From: Dimorphilus gyrociliatus
Lineage: Eukaryota > Annelida > Polychaeta > Dinophilidae
Direction of reading: 5' to 3'
Assembly (NCBI GenBank): GCA_904063045.1
Contig: CAJFCJ010000008.1
Location: 1,540,097 to 1,604,096 of the forward strand
Length of the DNA: 64,000 bases
Below are positions 50,477 through 63,120 of the stretch, in pieces; within the stretch, counting starts at the first letter, position 1, and every line of letters begins with the position of its first letter. The notes under the pieces are model-generated. The model did not search any database, was not told the origin of the DNA, and saw only the letters and a list, made by a program, of their open reading frames with translations. Position numbers and translations under genes: made by a program.

Positions 50477-50969
50477 GTCAAAGATTATCTCACCCGGCTA
50501 ATAATGGCAAGTAGATGGAGCTAGATCTCATTTTGACTCGTGCCAAAACCTATAAGAAATTTTTAAAAATGAAGTTAAAAAGAAGAGCAAATAAGTATTA
50601 AGAAAAAAGGAAAACCCAATGAAAAAGGCTCGTTCATCCTTAAAATCACGACAATTCTTATACAAAAGAAAAAGCTGTCTTCAAAGATTTTAAGCCTATA
50701 AATACAATCTTTATGCGCAAAAATATTTATAAATATAATTATTTCTACCGCCTATGATCCATGTGCACAATTACTATATTCGGCCCGAAAGCAAGACTTA
50801 ACCTTGATAAAAGTTGATTTATATCGTGTCGGTAAAAAAGAAAGAAAGAAGAAACTAAATGTGAGTAACCCTTTAGGAGGATAGCAGATAAATTATCTTG
50901 TGAAAATCCGATATCGGGAAAAAGCAGCTTTTTCTCAGCGTGTTGCCACCGTTTCGGACTGTCAGTTTC

Positions 50970-51072
50970 GAATGTCCAGAACGCGTTGTTTATTCATCGA
51001 ATCATATGGAATTAAAACGTTTTACGGTCTTCAGATTTCTGAAACTTTGGCGATTTCAATACACTATCTAAT
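50970..51072 (+). repeat. Degenerate duplicated block, copy 1
   Basis: Shares TGTCCA, TTGTTTATTCAT and the exact 18-mer AACTTTGGCGATTTCAAT, in the same order and similar spacing, with 52161-52246. Confidence 0.65.
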
Positions 51073-52160
51073 TTACTTTTGATCGACTCACCTACTTTTG
51101 TGATCATTGAGGTTTTCAGACAAATTGTGACAGTTGTTCCCAGACGACAATCGGCTCTATGATAATCACCATCAATAAAAAGAGGAATAAAGAAAAGTAC
51201 TTGTTACATTTCTTACACGATAAAGAAACTTGCATAATACTTATCCATTACAGGCCGGGTGTTTTTTTCTTCATTGCAACGTCTACAAAAGATAATATTT
51301 GCCCAATGAGAAAAGGATTGATAAGTAGTTTCTTCTCAGTCTTCATCAATAGAGGCTAATTTACTTTGTAAAGTAAAATTAACTGCCAATTAGATTGCCG
51401 GATTCTATAAACTCTTTGAGTATAAATTTAAATAAGAAACTCTTATAAGAGTTGGACTTTCCTAAAATTTTCAATATCCGGCCCAGACCGAGAATAGGAA
51501 ATTCTTCGCCCCCTTTGTCACCCTCCACTTTTTTTACATAACAAAAAGAAAGGTCTTTCCTTTAAGCATCAGTCAGCGGAAAGGACGCCTTTGGATTTTC
51601 TATTCTCTTCAAAGATATTATCGTTATTAGGAAAGATTGATAAAACAAGGAGATTTTTCCCCTCCTCCAAGGTATTATTACCGTTTTTTCGAAAGGAATG
51701 TCTGAATTTAATACTGCATGATTTCATCATTGAGAACGCTTAAACCCTTAGAGAAAAAAAGTAACGTTTTCTTTCACGGATGCCTGACTGCGTCAACCTT
51801 TTAAGAAAACATACAGAATTCTGCGCGTGTGTGTATGTGGAACTGTATGCAACCATGTATTATGCGGAGTCTTTGTGAAGGAATCTAATCGACAAAACAT
51901 TCCATCCCAACGAGGAACCCCCACCCCGCCCCCAAGCTCTTCATGAATGAATGAATAATTTATTACCGATTCAAAAACAGTCAATATTTAAGTAATAAGT
52001 TCAACATGGTTTTTATATATGTTTATAAAGGTATTTGTATACTTGAGTTTACTTTTTTTATTAATTTGAAAAAGAGTAAGAAAACGTTTTCCCACTTCAC
52101 AATTTTAATGGATGGTATCAGGTATCGAAAATTAACGTGATGGGCCCAAAGTAGCAGTAA

Positions 52161-52246
52161 AAGTGTCCAAAGAGTGTTGTTTATTCATGAACCACTCACA
52201 GGCTTCGAATTCTCAACTTTGGCGATTTCAATGCAGGCAGTAATTA
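52161..52246 (+). repeat. Degenerate duplicated block, copy 2
   Basis: Partner of 50970-51072; same order of shared words, diverged between them. Confidence 0.65.
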
Positions 52247-53248
52247 AACTGATGGACTCTTTGCAGTCATTCGACACTAAGCCCTGAATAAGGCTGTTGA
52301 CTCGATCCTTCTGTTGCTTAGGGATGTCACGCTGAGTCCTCAGGGGGAAACCTTTTCTCATTTTTCACTACATTTTTGAAAAAAACCAATAGTCCGTATA
52401 TAAACAATTCATTCTTAGGAAAAATTGTCGAATGAATAGGTAAAGGAATCGTATATTACTTAAGAAAATATATCACAAACAAGGAAGGTGAGAAGGGAGG
52501 AGGTGAAAGAGGGACATGAAAGTATATTCGACCTAAGGGGCGATAGTTTTTTTTTTTAGAAGTTGTTATCGTCCCTCGTCGATCTTTACTGACCGAATCG
52601 GCTCGTGTGAAGTTAGAAATCTTAGAGGCTAGATGGAATTTGGTGATAAGCGCAATTTCGCCTCTTTTACAACTTATTTTTTATTAGCGTTCTTTAAAAC
52701 GCCTTTTTTTGAAAGAGTGCCGGATTTTGTAGACAAAGTATCGATTTAAGGGGCAATTCGTACATCAATCGAACAATTGTATGCTCTTCCCAGCCCATAA
52801 TAAAAGTTAGCGTTTGCGTATAGTCAAGTGGCAAACGACCGTGCTTTGTTTGTCTAATAGTCCCATATTGCAATTTCCTAAATTCTAATTTACCTTTCTA
52901 CGTAAGCCTACTTGGATAAAAAAAATTGGCGCCATTAATTTATTTACCCGTCCCACTCTCTTGTATTTGCATAGACCAGGTGATGTCCTCTGCAGGCGAT
53001 TCTTTGCTTTCCAGCGTTCCTTTCTTTGCCGATATGGAACTTGATAGTTCTAGGCAGATGGATTTTAGGTGTTAATTTCAACTTTGACTATTATTCCTTG
53101 TTTTTTTTTATGTCTCTCCAGTTTCCATTTTATTTTATTTGTTCTTTTTTGTCGTTTCAAACATCTTTTTCTTTAACTCCTTATAGTCATAATTAGAATT
53201 CGCAGCTGTTATATCAATATGAATAATTAAGCAAATAATGGATGTAGC

Positions 53249-53449
53249 ATGTCAATTTTAAAGTGCAAAAGTGACTATATGTGTCATTATTTGTTTTACT
53301 ACAAGAATAGAAAAAACATTCCGAGTTCTATCAAGAACGATGATTTAATGGCCTATTTGCTAATCATTTTCACAACTTTGTTTGCAATCATTCCCCATCT
53401 ATTCAACTATTCATTCAAGTATTTTCTTCCTCATGAAAAAACTCAATAA
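53249..53449 (+). CDS. Possible small single-pass membrane protein
   Basis: ATG-initiated 66-codon frame with a polar first half and one hydrophobic segment (LMAYLLIIFTTLFAIIPHLF), ending in KYFLPHEKTQ. It resembles small integral membrane proteins only in layout. Hydrophobic frames arise easily in AT-rich DNA, so this is weak. No family recognised. Confidence 0.2.
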   Translation: MSILKCKSDYMCHYLFYYKNRKNIPSSIKNDDLMAYLLIIFTTLFAIIPHLFNYSFKYFLPHEKTQ

Positions 53450-53881
53450 AATATTTAAAAAAAACCTGTCAAACTAAATTATTAAACAACTTAATATATT
53501 GCGAGAAAAAATAACAACTATAGAAGGAATAGAAAACTAAAAAAAAGGGAAAAAAAGGGGAATTATCTCTTTTCTATTATTATTTATATTACCTGTTTTT
53601 TATATCTTGAATACGCTTATTTCTCTTTGCTGAGTAAATCAACTTTTGTAATGAGAAAAGACAAAGTTTCATCGACTTTTAACTGAAAGGAATTAAGCTT
53701 AAGGCATATTAAATATCAGTATTAATATCATAATACATTAAGTATGTAAGAAGGTAACTTTATATTAACGACAATTTTTTGTTAGAGAAAACAAAATAAA
53801 AAGGGAAAATAATAAACATTGTTTAGAAAGTTATCCTTCCTGATCTGGATACTTAAGTGAATAGGCCGCAATAAAACGGAT
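53450..53881. other. Non-coding, AT-rich
   Basis: Nothing recognised; would be 3' flank of the minus-strand frames that follow. Confidence 0.5.
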
Positions 53882-54443
53882 TTAAGGTCTAAATGCGATT
53901 CTTATATAACCCTTTTGGTTAGTTGTATAAGATCGGATTAGTAAGGGGGCTTTTAGTACCCTAATCCAAATGGCTAAGTAGAAAATCTTTTTCTCGTCCA
54001 ACGACCAACACTCGAGTAGAATAGTACGCACTGAATTGTTTACGACAAAAGATAAGAGGTTTATCTCGGACCCTACTGAATGTTTATAGAATGAAGCCTT
54101 CGTTACTGGGCTACCGGCTATATGATGCAACATTACATTTAAAACAAGTATGCCACAAGGAATTTTCCTTTTACCCTATATAGCTGTCGAAATAGCCGTT
54201 TGAAGCCGTATTCCATTCGAACTCCCGGGGAAGGTTGTTTTGCAAAAAGGAACGCTCTTATGCCATATTTCTGAACATTGTCGTCTGTCAGAATATTCAG
54301 AGTAGAGTTGAATTGGACTTGAATTGAATAATTTGCGTGAGAAGGATCTGAACATGCTGGGTCGATTATGAGGTCTACGGCAGGAGGTTGGTCGTAATTG
54401 ATTTCAAATATATACAAAAAGGGACGTTCATGTATCGTAATAT
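53882..54443 (-). CDS. Unrecognised, extracellular-looking coding segments
   Basis: A frame from an acceptor-like GCTGAG (about 54443) reads VNITIHERPFLYIFEINYDQ, then DPACSDPSHANYSIQVQFNS, to QLYR. It has N-glycosylation sequons (NIT, NYS, NST) and alternating beta-type residues. A possible donor, TATAGG|GTAAAAGG (about 54170), joins in phase 0 to a downstream frame (from GCTTCATTC, about 54101) that runs to TAA at 53882. That frame includes RTILLECWSLDEKK. Together they encode about 165 residues of an extracellular beta-rich region with two Cys. No signal peptide or membrane helix is present, so further exons would be needed on the minus strand. The area is GC-richer than its flanks. It could be a fragment of a ZP-like or other ectodomain protein, or a decayed gene. 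Confidence 0.35.
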
Positions 54444-54539
54444 TGACTCAGCTGTTTGTATAAAAACTCCTTAAATATTGACCAACTATATGAAAAAATT
54501 TTCTTTTCCAAACAAGAACTTTAATCGACCGGATTAGAG

Positions 54540-55311
54540 CCGTCGCTTTTTACTTGTTCAAAGTTTACGCATACTAATCAATCACTTGGCCCCTTCTAAT
54601 CCGTTTTTAGCGTGCATTCTTCAACTTAATCATTCAATTTCATTAACCTTATCTAGCGCATGCGCCCAACAACCGGCTCTCATTTGTCTTGTACTATCTT
54701 GACAGATGCTCTCCTTGATCCCCAAAATTAAATTCAGTTTACACGCCTTGTCGAGTCTTTTTCTTCTGTATACTTTTTTTCGGAAAATACTCTTTTCTCT
54801 CTGCAAATACTATTCGTTTGAAGCATGCATGTACTAATCTACAAATAGCGGACCACCTTCGGTGAAATCCTGTCGAATTCAACACGGAGTGAAAAAGACT
54901 ATTTAGCCTAGACAAATATTTGTTGATCGAACATATTTCTCCAGTTTCCCTTCATTTCATAAATACTTTGATTAATGTGCCAGCTACATTGTTCTATGTA
55001 GTTTTTTGTTCCCTCTTACTTTGTCATCCACCTTTTATCTTTTAATTGCAGTCTTAAATCCCGCCTACTTTCAAACTAACCAATAAGCGCCCTGTTCTTT
55101 GGTCACGTGACAATTATTGACGGTCTAGCTACGTGCTGTAGTTGAAGCGAGTCAGTTCGCACGCCAGTTGGCATTCTGTCAGCACTAAAGTTGTAAGAAT
55201 TAACGTTTTTTAGATTACGCAATTTCTTTCTATAGGTGATAATATATACTTTGGAACAAACTACTCAACATTGGATTACTCTACTATTTGGAGACAATCC
55301 AGTTATTAATA
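54540..55311 (+). promoter_or_regulatory. Probable promoter region of the protocadherin gene
   Basis: GC-richer than its surroundings. It contains GCGCATGCGC (54656-54665, perfect NRF1 core), CCAAT at 55080-55084 and GTCACGTGAC (55102-55111, palindromic E-box). The sequence CAGTTCGCACGCCAGTTGGC follows near 55151. These lie 200-660 nt before the start codon on the plus strand. Factor names are from known motifs; activity is inferred. Confidence 0.55.
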
Positions 55312-57972
55312 ATGTGTTCTTGGACTGTTCTTCTCTTCTTTATAACTTTGAATATAGTTGTTTGCGAACATTATGATTTAGAATTCCAGATCGAAGAAGA
55401 AGTTCCTGAGTATACTTTCGTTGGCAATATAAAACAGAAGATAGGATTAACCAACTCTGAAAATGTTGAATTTAAACTTTATAAACCTACAAAAAGTAAT
55501 CACAACAAATTTTTTCGATACGAAGTAGGCACTGGAGTTTTACGAACTAATAGGCCTATTGACCGCGAAGAGATATGCAAATTTCTCACTCGATGTGTTC
55601 TAACGGCTTATTTAACGTCGACGTCATATGAACTTTTTTATACAGTCACAGTTAAAGTTGACGTAAAGGATATAAACGATAATTATCCAAAATTTAGTTC
55701 AGACTCCATAACTATCAAAATCAGTGAAGATGAACAGCAGGGAAAATCTTTTAATTTGCCAACGGCAGAGGATTCTGATAGTGGAATGTTATCGGTAACG
55801 GGCTACGAGCTACAACCGACTTCTGATTTGTTTGAACTCCAAAATAATGCTGTTGCTCACGGTACAACAAGATTAAAGTTAATTTTACGTGGAAGTTTAG
55901 ACAGAGAAAAGCAGGAGAAGTATACCTTCATTTTGCTTGCCTTTGATGGAGGCGTCAATAGAAAATCTGGCAAACTAATCTTAAACATCACCGTTCTGGA
56001 CGCTAATGACAAGCCACCAAAATTCTTGTCAGATATTTATAGAGTTAAAGTAAATGAGACCCTTAAAGTGGGAGAAACGATAGTTAAAGTTGAAGCAACA
56101 GATGAAGATATTTTGTATAATGCAAAGATATCTTACTTCTTTACCGAGAAGACATTCAAATACTATGGTAGTCTTTTCGACATTGGAAGGGATAGCGGGG
56201 AGATTATTCTTAAATCGCAATTGGACCGGGAGACAAAAGATTCCTACAATCTAGTCGTTATTGCCAAGGACGGCCAAAACGAAGCCTTTACAACAGTGTA
56301 TATCACCGTTGAGGATGCTAATGACTCGCCGCCATTAATTTTTGTGGCTACACTTTCGTCTTTCTCTTATGCTATTGTAGAAGAAAACCTTTCACAAGAT
56401 AGTCCCAGTAATTTCTTTGCTCATTTTACTGTTGAAGATGGTGATATTGGTTCAAGCGGTCATGTAAGTTGTTCCATTAATGATACTGATACTTTCGAAT
56501 TGGTAACGATACCGTCGGATAGTTTTAAGATAAAAACTAGAAAACCAGTTAACAGGGAAGAAAAAAGTCGCTATTTTTTAAAGATTGTATGCTTTGATCA
56601 TGGTTTACCGCCCCTTAATTCCTCCGAAACGCTTGAGGTTAGAGTTCAAGACGTGAATGATCATACTCCGACATTTCCAAATTCTATATACAAGGGAAGT
56701 ATTAAAGAAAATCTTCTTTCCGGAACACTAATTATTAAAGTACAGGCATGGGATGCTGATGCGGGTAACAATTCCAAACTGACTTATAGCATTAGTGGTT
56801 ACGAATCTCAATATTTTGAGGTTAACTCCAACACCGGTGAAATATTTAGCTCAAGACCATTTGATAGAGAATTAAAAGACTTTTATAGATTCAAATTGAC
56901 AGCAACAGATAATGGAAAGCCGAAAAAATATTCAACAACTGAAATAGATATAACAGTTGAAGATCAGAATGATGAGGCGGCATATTTTGATAAACAGTCC
57001 TATGTCTTTCAAGTGGAAGAAAGTGACAGAAAATTGGAGTATGGAAAGTTCAGAGAAATTGATCGAGTTATTGCAAGAGACGCTGATCTCAAGCCATATG
57101 ATTCATTCCACTATGAATTTGCTCTTGATTTCGGCACTGATCATGAATCGTTCGTAATTGATAGGGATACAGGAAAGATCATGTCGAAGATAGCTTTAGA
57201 TCGGGAAGTTCAGGATGCTTATTACTTGGTCGTTGTAGCCGTTAATGATCACACACCCTTATTTACTGGGTCAGCAAGCGTCTCTATCTTTGTCTTAGAT
57301 ATGAATGATAATGATCCAGTAATAACATATCCAGACGATGTGAATGATACACTTCAAGTTTCAAATCAATTACCGATTAATTACCACGTAGCTAAAATAG
57401 AAGCAAAAGACGACGACGCAAATGAGAATTCAAGATTGTATTACTTTCTGAGGGAGGAGAATGAATACTTTAAAATAAACCCAACTAGTGGAGAAGTTCG
57501 CGTAAAAAAATCCCTTTCATTAGTCAAAGACGTTGAGACGTTCAAATTATCTCTTATTGTACAAGATAGTGGTGACCCACCGAGGAATGCCACTGGTAAT
57601 TTGTACGTTGTCGTTAACAAGAGTATTCCATTCACCTTCAGTTCACAAACTGGCGAAGAAAACGTTAACAAGATGATCGTTATAACTTTAGCGGCCGTCT
57701 CCTCTTGTCTAATAGTCTTATTGCTGCTGGCTATTTTCTCAATCCGTATTCATGATAGCCGAAGGAGAGCACGAAGTAGACGAATTCCAACAAAGATCGA
57801 ATCTCACCAACCTTTAACGGATAAATATGATGAACTATTAAGAATTCCCGTACCGGCCCACCACAGTGCTGTTAACATGGTAACGTCAGAGAACAGGAGG
57901 AATTCGGCTGTTGAAAAACAACAGGAGAAAAGAAGCACAGACTATGGCGGCAGACAGGTCTGGAATCCCGAC
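55312..57972 (+). CDS. Protocadherin, seven cadherin repeats, large first coding exon
   Basis: Type I calcium-dependent adhesion protein. The start is the ATG at 55312, which gives a clean signal peptide (MCSWTVLLFFITLNIVVC). Seven extracellular cadherin repeats end at the inter-repeat motifs DINDN, DAND, DAND, DVNDH, DQND and DMND (roughly residues 119, 230, 335, 446, 551, 663). Repeat 7 runs to about 780. EC1 has Cys-KFLTR-Cys, the CX5C loop typical of protocadherins. A transmembrane helix follows at about 788-812 (TLAAVSSCLIVLLLLAIF), then a basic stop-transfer segment and a short tail. The exon ends at CCCGAC|GTAAGT (57972/57973), a strong donor. Reading through would end three codons after the intron's SKIF, so the main cytosolic exons lie downstream. 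Seven repeats suit a delta-1-type protocadherin, but no CM motifs are visible to confirm it. Confidence 0.93.
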
Positions 57973-59125
57973 GTAAGTAAAATTTTTACTCTCTGTTAAT
58001 ATAGAACAAGTTCCAGTATTACGCGGATGTATGATTCATTCTAAACCCCTGTTGTTTGTCGAAAGTATTTCCAATCGATTTCTCTCTGTTACGTAATGAT
58101 TAATTCTCGCGCCCTTTTATAAAGGTTTGTTTGTCTTATTTATCGAACGAATAGGAGTGTTATAAAATTAGAGATATGCAATTTCTCGGTTGATATAAAT
58201 TGCTGCTCTCTAATTAGCCAGTGCTTTTTGAAATGCCTAACCGGTCTTCTCTTTCAAAAGCAAAAAAAAGAGGCACTGACCTTGTTTGCCATCTCAGCTG
58301 TTGATGCCAGTCAATTTATAGCATTGCATGTGAACTTTTAACAAATGTTTGTGAATTTTCTACAAGTATGGTTAGGATCTTCGTGAATCAGTCGAGCATG
58401 CTTTGTTTCTTACCAATTCTAAAGAAAAAAAAATAAGGACATCGTTTGCGTGCCTGAATTCACGTTCTGTCAATTTAAATTATTCAATAAGAAAACTAAA
58501 AAGAAACTATTAGCGATCTATAGTTTCTATCTATTTATCTATCTATTATTATTATTTTAATTAAAGAATTATTCAATTGGAAGTGCCCAGTTCTAATAAA
58601 TAAAAAAAAACCGGAACAATTTTCTTCCTCACATTGTTTACCCGCTGTCAAAAGAACATACCGGATATTTTAAAAATTTTTACTCATATATTGATTGAAA
58701 TATAAAGGTTGTGTACTTTGTCATTTTCAAAATTGTACTTAATATATACTTTATTGACTAATGCCGACTTTTACGTTGACAATTAAAAAGGTTCTTCTTT
58801 AATATCTCTAATCTTGTCTGGTTTAAGTATGACATTACAGGTAAATAGGTGTTTATTAGACTTATGTAAAGGAGTCACTAGGGGATTTCCTTTTACTAGT
58901 CAAATATCCATTTAAGACATCTATCAAACAAGGTACTTAAAATGTAATAGTTAAAAAGTAGAATAAAAAATGAAGGAGGGGTGTGGAGGGTTTGGGGTTA
59001 AGGAGAGTTTTTTTAATACATAAGTGAAAGACTATACAGTATAACAAAGAGTATTATTAAAGCAATATAGATTTTAATGATCTGTGAACAATTATATGTA
59101 GTTTTTTATACTAGTTGACAATAAA

Positions 59126-59188
59126 AAATTACTTTGGTGGGCTTTTAACGGATGACCGCTTGAACTATATATTCAAATATATTTCCCC
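59126..59188 (+). repeat. Dispersed repeat, copy 2
   Basis: Matches 50237-50300: shared AATTACTTTG, CTTTTAACG, TGACCGCTTGAACTAT and ATTCAAA in the same order. Confidence 0.75.
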
Positions 59189-62149
59189 ACCGTACAATGA
59201 TGATGTTAATGATTTTATCCGAATAGGAATCTGTTACGTCACTGATTGCTTTTAAACATCAGCGCTTGCAATTAGGTAAAAGGCGAAATAAACTTGGTAG
59301 CGAGTAAAAAGTGTATAATATATTAGATTTATTAGGTATACGTATTGCGTGTAATATAACCAACGTAATAAAATATGGAAGAAAATAAGAATTGATTGTC
59401 CGCATATAGCAAAGCTACTAATTAATAATAAAGAAGAAACGAAAGAGGGTATAATTTGGTTGCTTTGTGGACATCCGAATGAATGAAACGTATTAAACTA
59501 CACGAAGAGAAGGAAGGAAAATTCACAAGTTATTAAAGCAATTTAGGTAAAGTTAAAGCTAGCTTTTATAAAGAAAAGGAAGCAATAAACCTCATAGAAA
59601 TAGTGGAGAAACGAAATGATTGGCAAATTTGTTTGTAACTCTATAAAAACAAGATAGAAAACCTGTGAATTAATTCAATTAAGAAGTAAAAATACAGACG
59701 CTGGACACCTTATAAAGCAATATATACAAATCAAGTTTATGAGAATAAAATAATCCCAAAAAAGGGGTTACAAAAAGAAATTAAACTATTGGGGGAGCGA
59801 TCAATCACGGTTAACTGTAAAACCAATTAGATCGAAACGAGTCAACAGGAAAATAAGAAAGTCGTCCTAGTTTTATGGGAAACACTGATAAGCTTGAATA
59901 TGTGAATGTCTCTGTCTGTATCTATATGTATATTTTGCATAATACCCGTATTTCTTCAGATTGTAGAGGATATTTTAAGTTGAGATAAATAAGGTTAAAA
60001 GGCTAAATGCTAAAGGGAAAAGAATAAAAGGTTGAACTTGCGCATGGAAATATCTGCTATCAAATCGGATATATTTAACCGTAAAACCAATTAGGTTAAA
60101 ATGACTACAGAGTTGTTCTTCATCAATCATCATCTCTACAGGGTCAGCCATATCCCATACTTAAAGATTTCCAACTAGCTAATGGACCGTCCTAATCCTA
60201 CGGATGTTTTTTCGTCAGCCTTAGCTTTCTAGCAGGCCCTAAATAAAAGCATCCAAACTAAACGGCGCGGAAAGATTTGTATTGGTCCTGAAACAGACTC
60301 ATCTTCCATTGTTCAGTCACCCTCTAGGCCACTTAAAAACCTTTCGATTTTTCTATGCTTTTCTCGAACGATAAGCATTGTTTATAAGAATAAAAAATAA
60401 CAGATACGGAAGCTTCCTTTCACATAGCCTTTGGTAAAGCTAGTTAGGAGAGAAAATTCCCCATAACATTTGAAAGATTTAGAGAAAAGAGGAGAGAGGG
60501 ATAGAAGGGGGGCATAACGCGCATACTGGTGAGGTCGGAGCAGCTGTAAAGGAACGCAAGAAGCGCTCGTTAATTCGGCGGAAAACACGTTCTTTTACCG
60601 AACTTTTCGTTTATTTGTATTGACGGCAACGGAGCGTGGCAGACGAGGCAAACTATAGCCTCGTACACCTAGGGGTTTCAGTTTTCTAGTAGAGTTTGTT
60701 ATTCTTAACTGGCCTTTTTGTTGTTCCTTCTAGCGTTTAATATATACATAAATAATCAGGGGGCCTATCGCAATATTTGATGGCCCGCGAATTTTTATAG
60801 AGATTGTATTATTACTCGTAGATTTAAGTTTTTTCCTGTAATCTTATCATAATATTTACTGAATATTCAGTCGCCGCTAAACTGTACTATATCATATAAA
60901 GCCCCTATAAAAGTAGTTAGGTGGACGCTTGATATAAAAAAAATAGCGCTATTCAACCTCTGACTTAGAAAATATGGAAAAAATTATTTCTAATATGAAT
61001 TATTTGCACAATTGTCGAATATTTGAATATTCTCGAAGAAAATTTTTGATAGGAAGAAAATATTAAATCACAAAAATTTGATATATAATCAACAAAGAAT
61101 TCGTGCTTTTTCTCAATGTTTAAAAAAATGACCTATAGCCCTACCAGTTGGTTCAAATATACAAATATGTCTTTTGGTTTATTTTTATAAACATTCTATT
61201 ATTTGTTCATTTCTCATTCATCGTTCACAATATTTAAAAGCTTAACGGCTACGAAATAGATGTCAGATAAAAAGATTTATATTAGGAAAATTTTCATCTG
61301 CTTAGGCTTTATTACTTCGCAGAGTAATATACGAAAAAGAATGACCTATTGGTAACACAGCTGTTTTTCTCTTATAATCCTCATACTAAACCGTTAGGTT
61401 TTACTATTCACATGTCGAAAACCATCTTTCTTTACCCAACGAAAAGAAAAACACTCTTTAAATAATCGCAGGTAGATAAACACGTATTCGTGACATTCAT
61501 GTATGGAATATGTTCACCCAAAAATGTATATCTTTCACTACAAAAACATAAAAGTGTGGAAAAAGTAAAAATTATTAAATATATGGGCTTAACAATATAT
61601 ATATATATATACAGTTGCTTACTGTATAAAAAAATATATTCACTATTTATTTCCTTTCTTTCTTATTTCCTGTTTCAGTTATATAATGTGTTTCATAAAA
61701 GTTGTTAGTTTGGATTTTTTTAATGCCTTCCGGTTGTCCTTTTAGTACTAAGGCTTTAGCAAACTGTTTTACTAAACTTCCTTTCTCGATGTTCATTCTA
61801 GCATTTAATAAAACACATAAATAATTGCCAGAAGGGGTCTTATAAGCCAATTATTACCTTAGTAATGCACTGGGAGGGATAAATTCCGTTTTAAATGAAT
61901 ACTTAGTATACCCAAACGAGGGGGATTTTCTCTTAGAAATTGCATGTAAGCATTTATATTTCAATATAAAAGTATATACAATATACTAGAAAGGTTGTTT
62001 ATACAAGTTATTTTTCGGATGACATAGAGTTTTCATTTTCGCCTTTAACGCCTCTATTCTTTGATTTTCTTTTTTAATAGACGTTTTATTAATAATATAT
62101 GTACTAGTTTGCTCCTGTTTCGACTAATAAAGAGATTCGAAATAAACTG

Positions 62150-62290
62150 TCTAAACAAGCTGACGGTCAGTTAAAGATGCAATTTCCTGGGCGTTTTGTG
62201 CTCGAAAGGCTGACGAGTGGTGTTTTCCTTTCGTCTTTCATCGCCCTCTAATTGCTTGACGGTCTAATTGTTGCATAAAATGGTCTAGGT
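62150..62290. promoter_or_regulatory. Possible regulatory island with paired homeodomain sites
   Basis: Two CTAATTG words about 20 nt apart (in CTCTAATTGC and GTCTAATTGT) and repeated CTGACG/TTGACGG words, in a GC-richer patch without coding potential. Confidence 0.25.
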
Positions 62291-62869
62291 GGAATTTTAC
62301 TCAAAGAGAGACAGAGGAGTGGTAGATGAGAAAGAAGGAAGTTTAAGGCTAATAAAAGGAATATACAAAATCGTAAATGGTTTGCTAAGCAGCTTAATTC
62401 GCCTGTAGAATGCAAGATAGGCTACTCACTATTAAGCACTTTCGTGGAAAAGAAGCATTCAGTATTGAGTAGAGTCCCCAAAAGAATCTTACTAGCTTTA
62501 TTATATTTGACTTTTATGGTCTCTAATTCAACACTCTCAACTAATTACAAGAATATCGCGTCAAAATAAGGCGTTTCTGTATCAAAAGAAATGTTTCCCA
62601 CTACAATATCCTTTAATGGATATAGCAAATGCGGTTTTCCCAATCAATATCATTAGGGGAATGAATCGACTTGGCTGTAAAGGCTATCTATTTTTATTTG
62701 TTTCCGTAAACATTGATCAGACGGTTTTAGTTGATGAAAGACAGCGTCCACCTCCTTTAACGCCTTCGATAAGAAGAGACATAACAGTTTGTTTGTACTA
62801 ATAACAAGTTCCTTTTCTCTGGAACAGATTCCGACCTTTTAAGAGAATGTACAACTATTTAATATTGTA

Positions 62870-63120
62870 GAAAGCAGTTACGTAATAGCGGCAGCTGCCG
62901 CTGGGAGATTTCAACGACCCTTTTATTTTCAGCCTTTAACAACAGCGCCGTCTTTTTGTGCGTGATAAGATACAGGCGGATTAGGCTGACGTAACACAAC
63001 ACTAGCTAGCCGGGACTCTGTCTGTGCTGATGACTTTTAGCTAACAGATCAAAGAAATCGGTGATGGTAGCGTGTGCAGGCATGATTGGACATCAAACTA
63101 CCTTACGCTGCTTGATGTAA
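62870..63120. promoter_or_regulatory. Enhancer-like GC-rich island in the protocadherin intron
   Basis: Holds TTACGTAAT (PAR-bZIP-type palindrome, about 62878), GCGGCAGCTGCCGC (a perfect 14-nt palindrome around the E-box CAGCTG, about 62889-62902), GATAAGATA (GATA site), TGACGTAA (CRE-like) and several CpGs. No reading frame. Role inferred only from motif density and composition. Confidence 0.35.

Larger units (their letters stand above)
48801..53248. other. Intergenic accessory region between laminin gamma and protocadherin
   Basis: No recognised gene. Contents: four AGATGGC-type sites between 49552 and 50476, a dispersed repeat copy at 50237-50300, and a degenerate duplicated block at 50970-51072 and 52161-52246. 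GC-richer patches lie at about 51470-51620, 52540-52680 and 52970-53050. These patches have no open frames of note. Confidence 0.5.

Noticed and set aside
50900-51082. 60-codon plus-strand frame
   Set aside because: Lies inside the degenerate duplicated block and is not open in the second copy.
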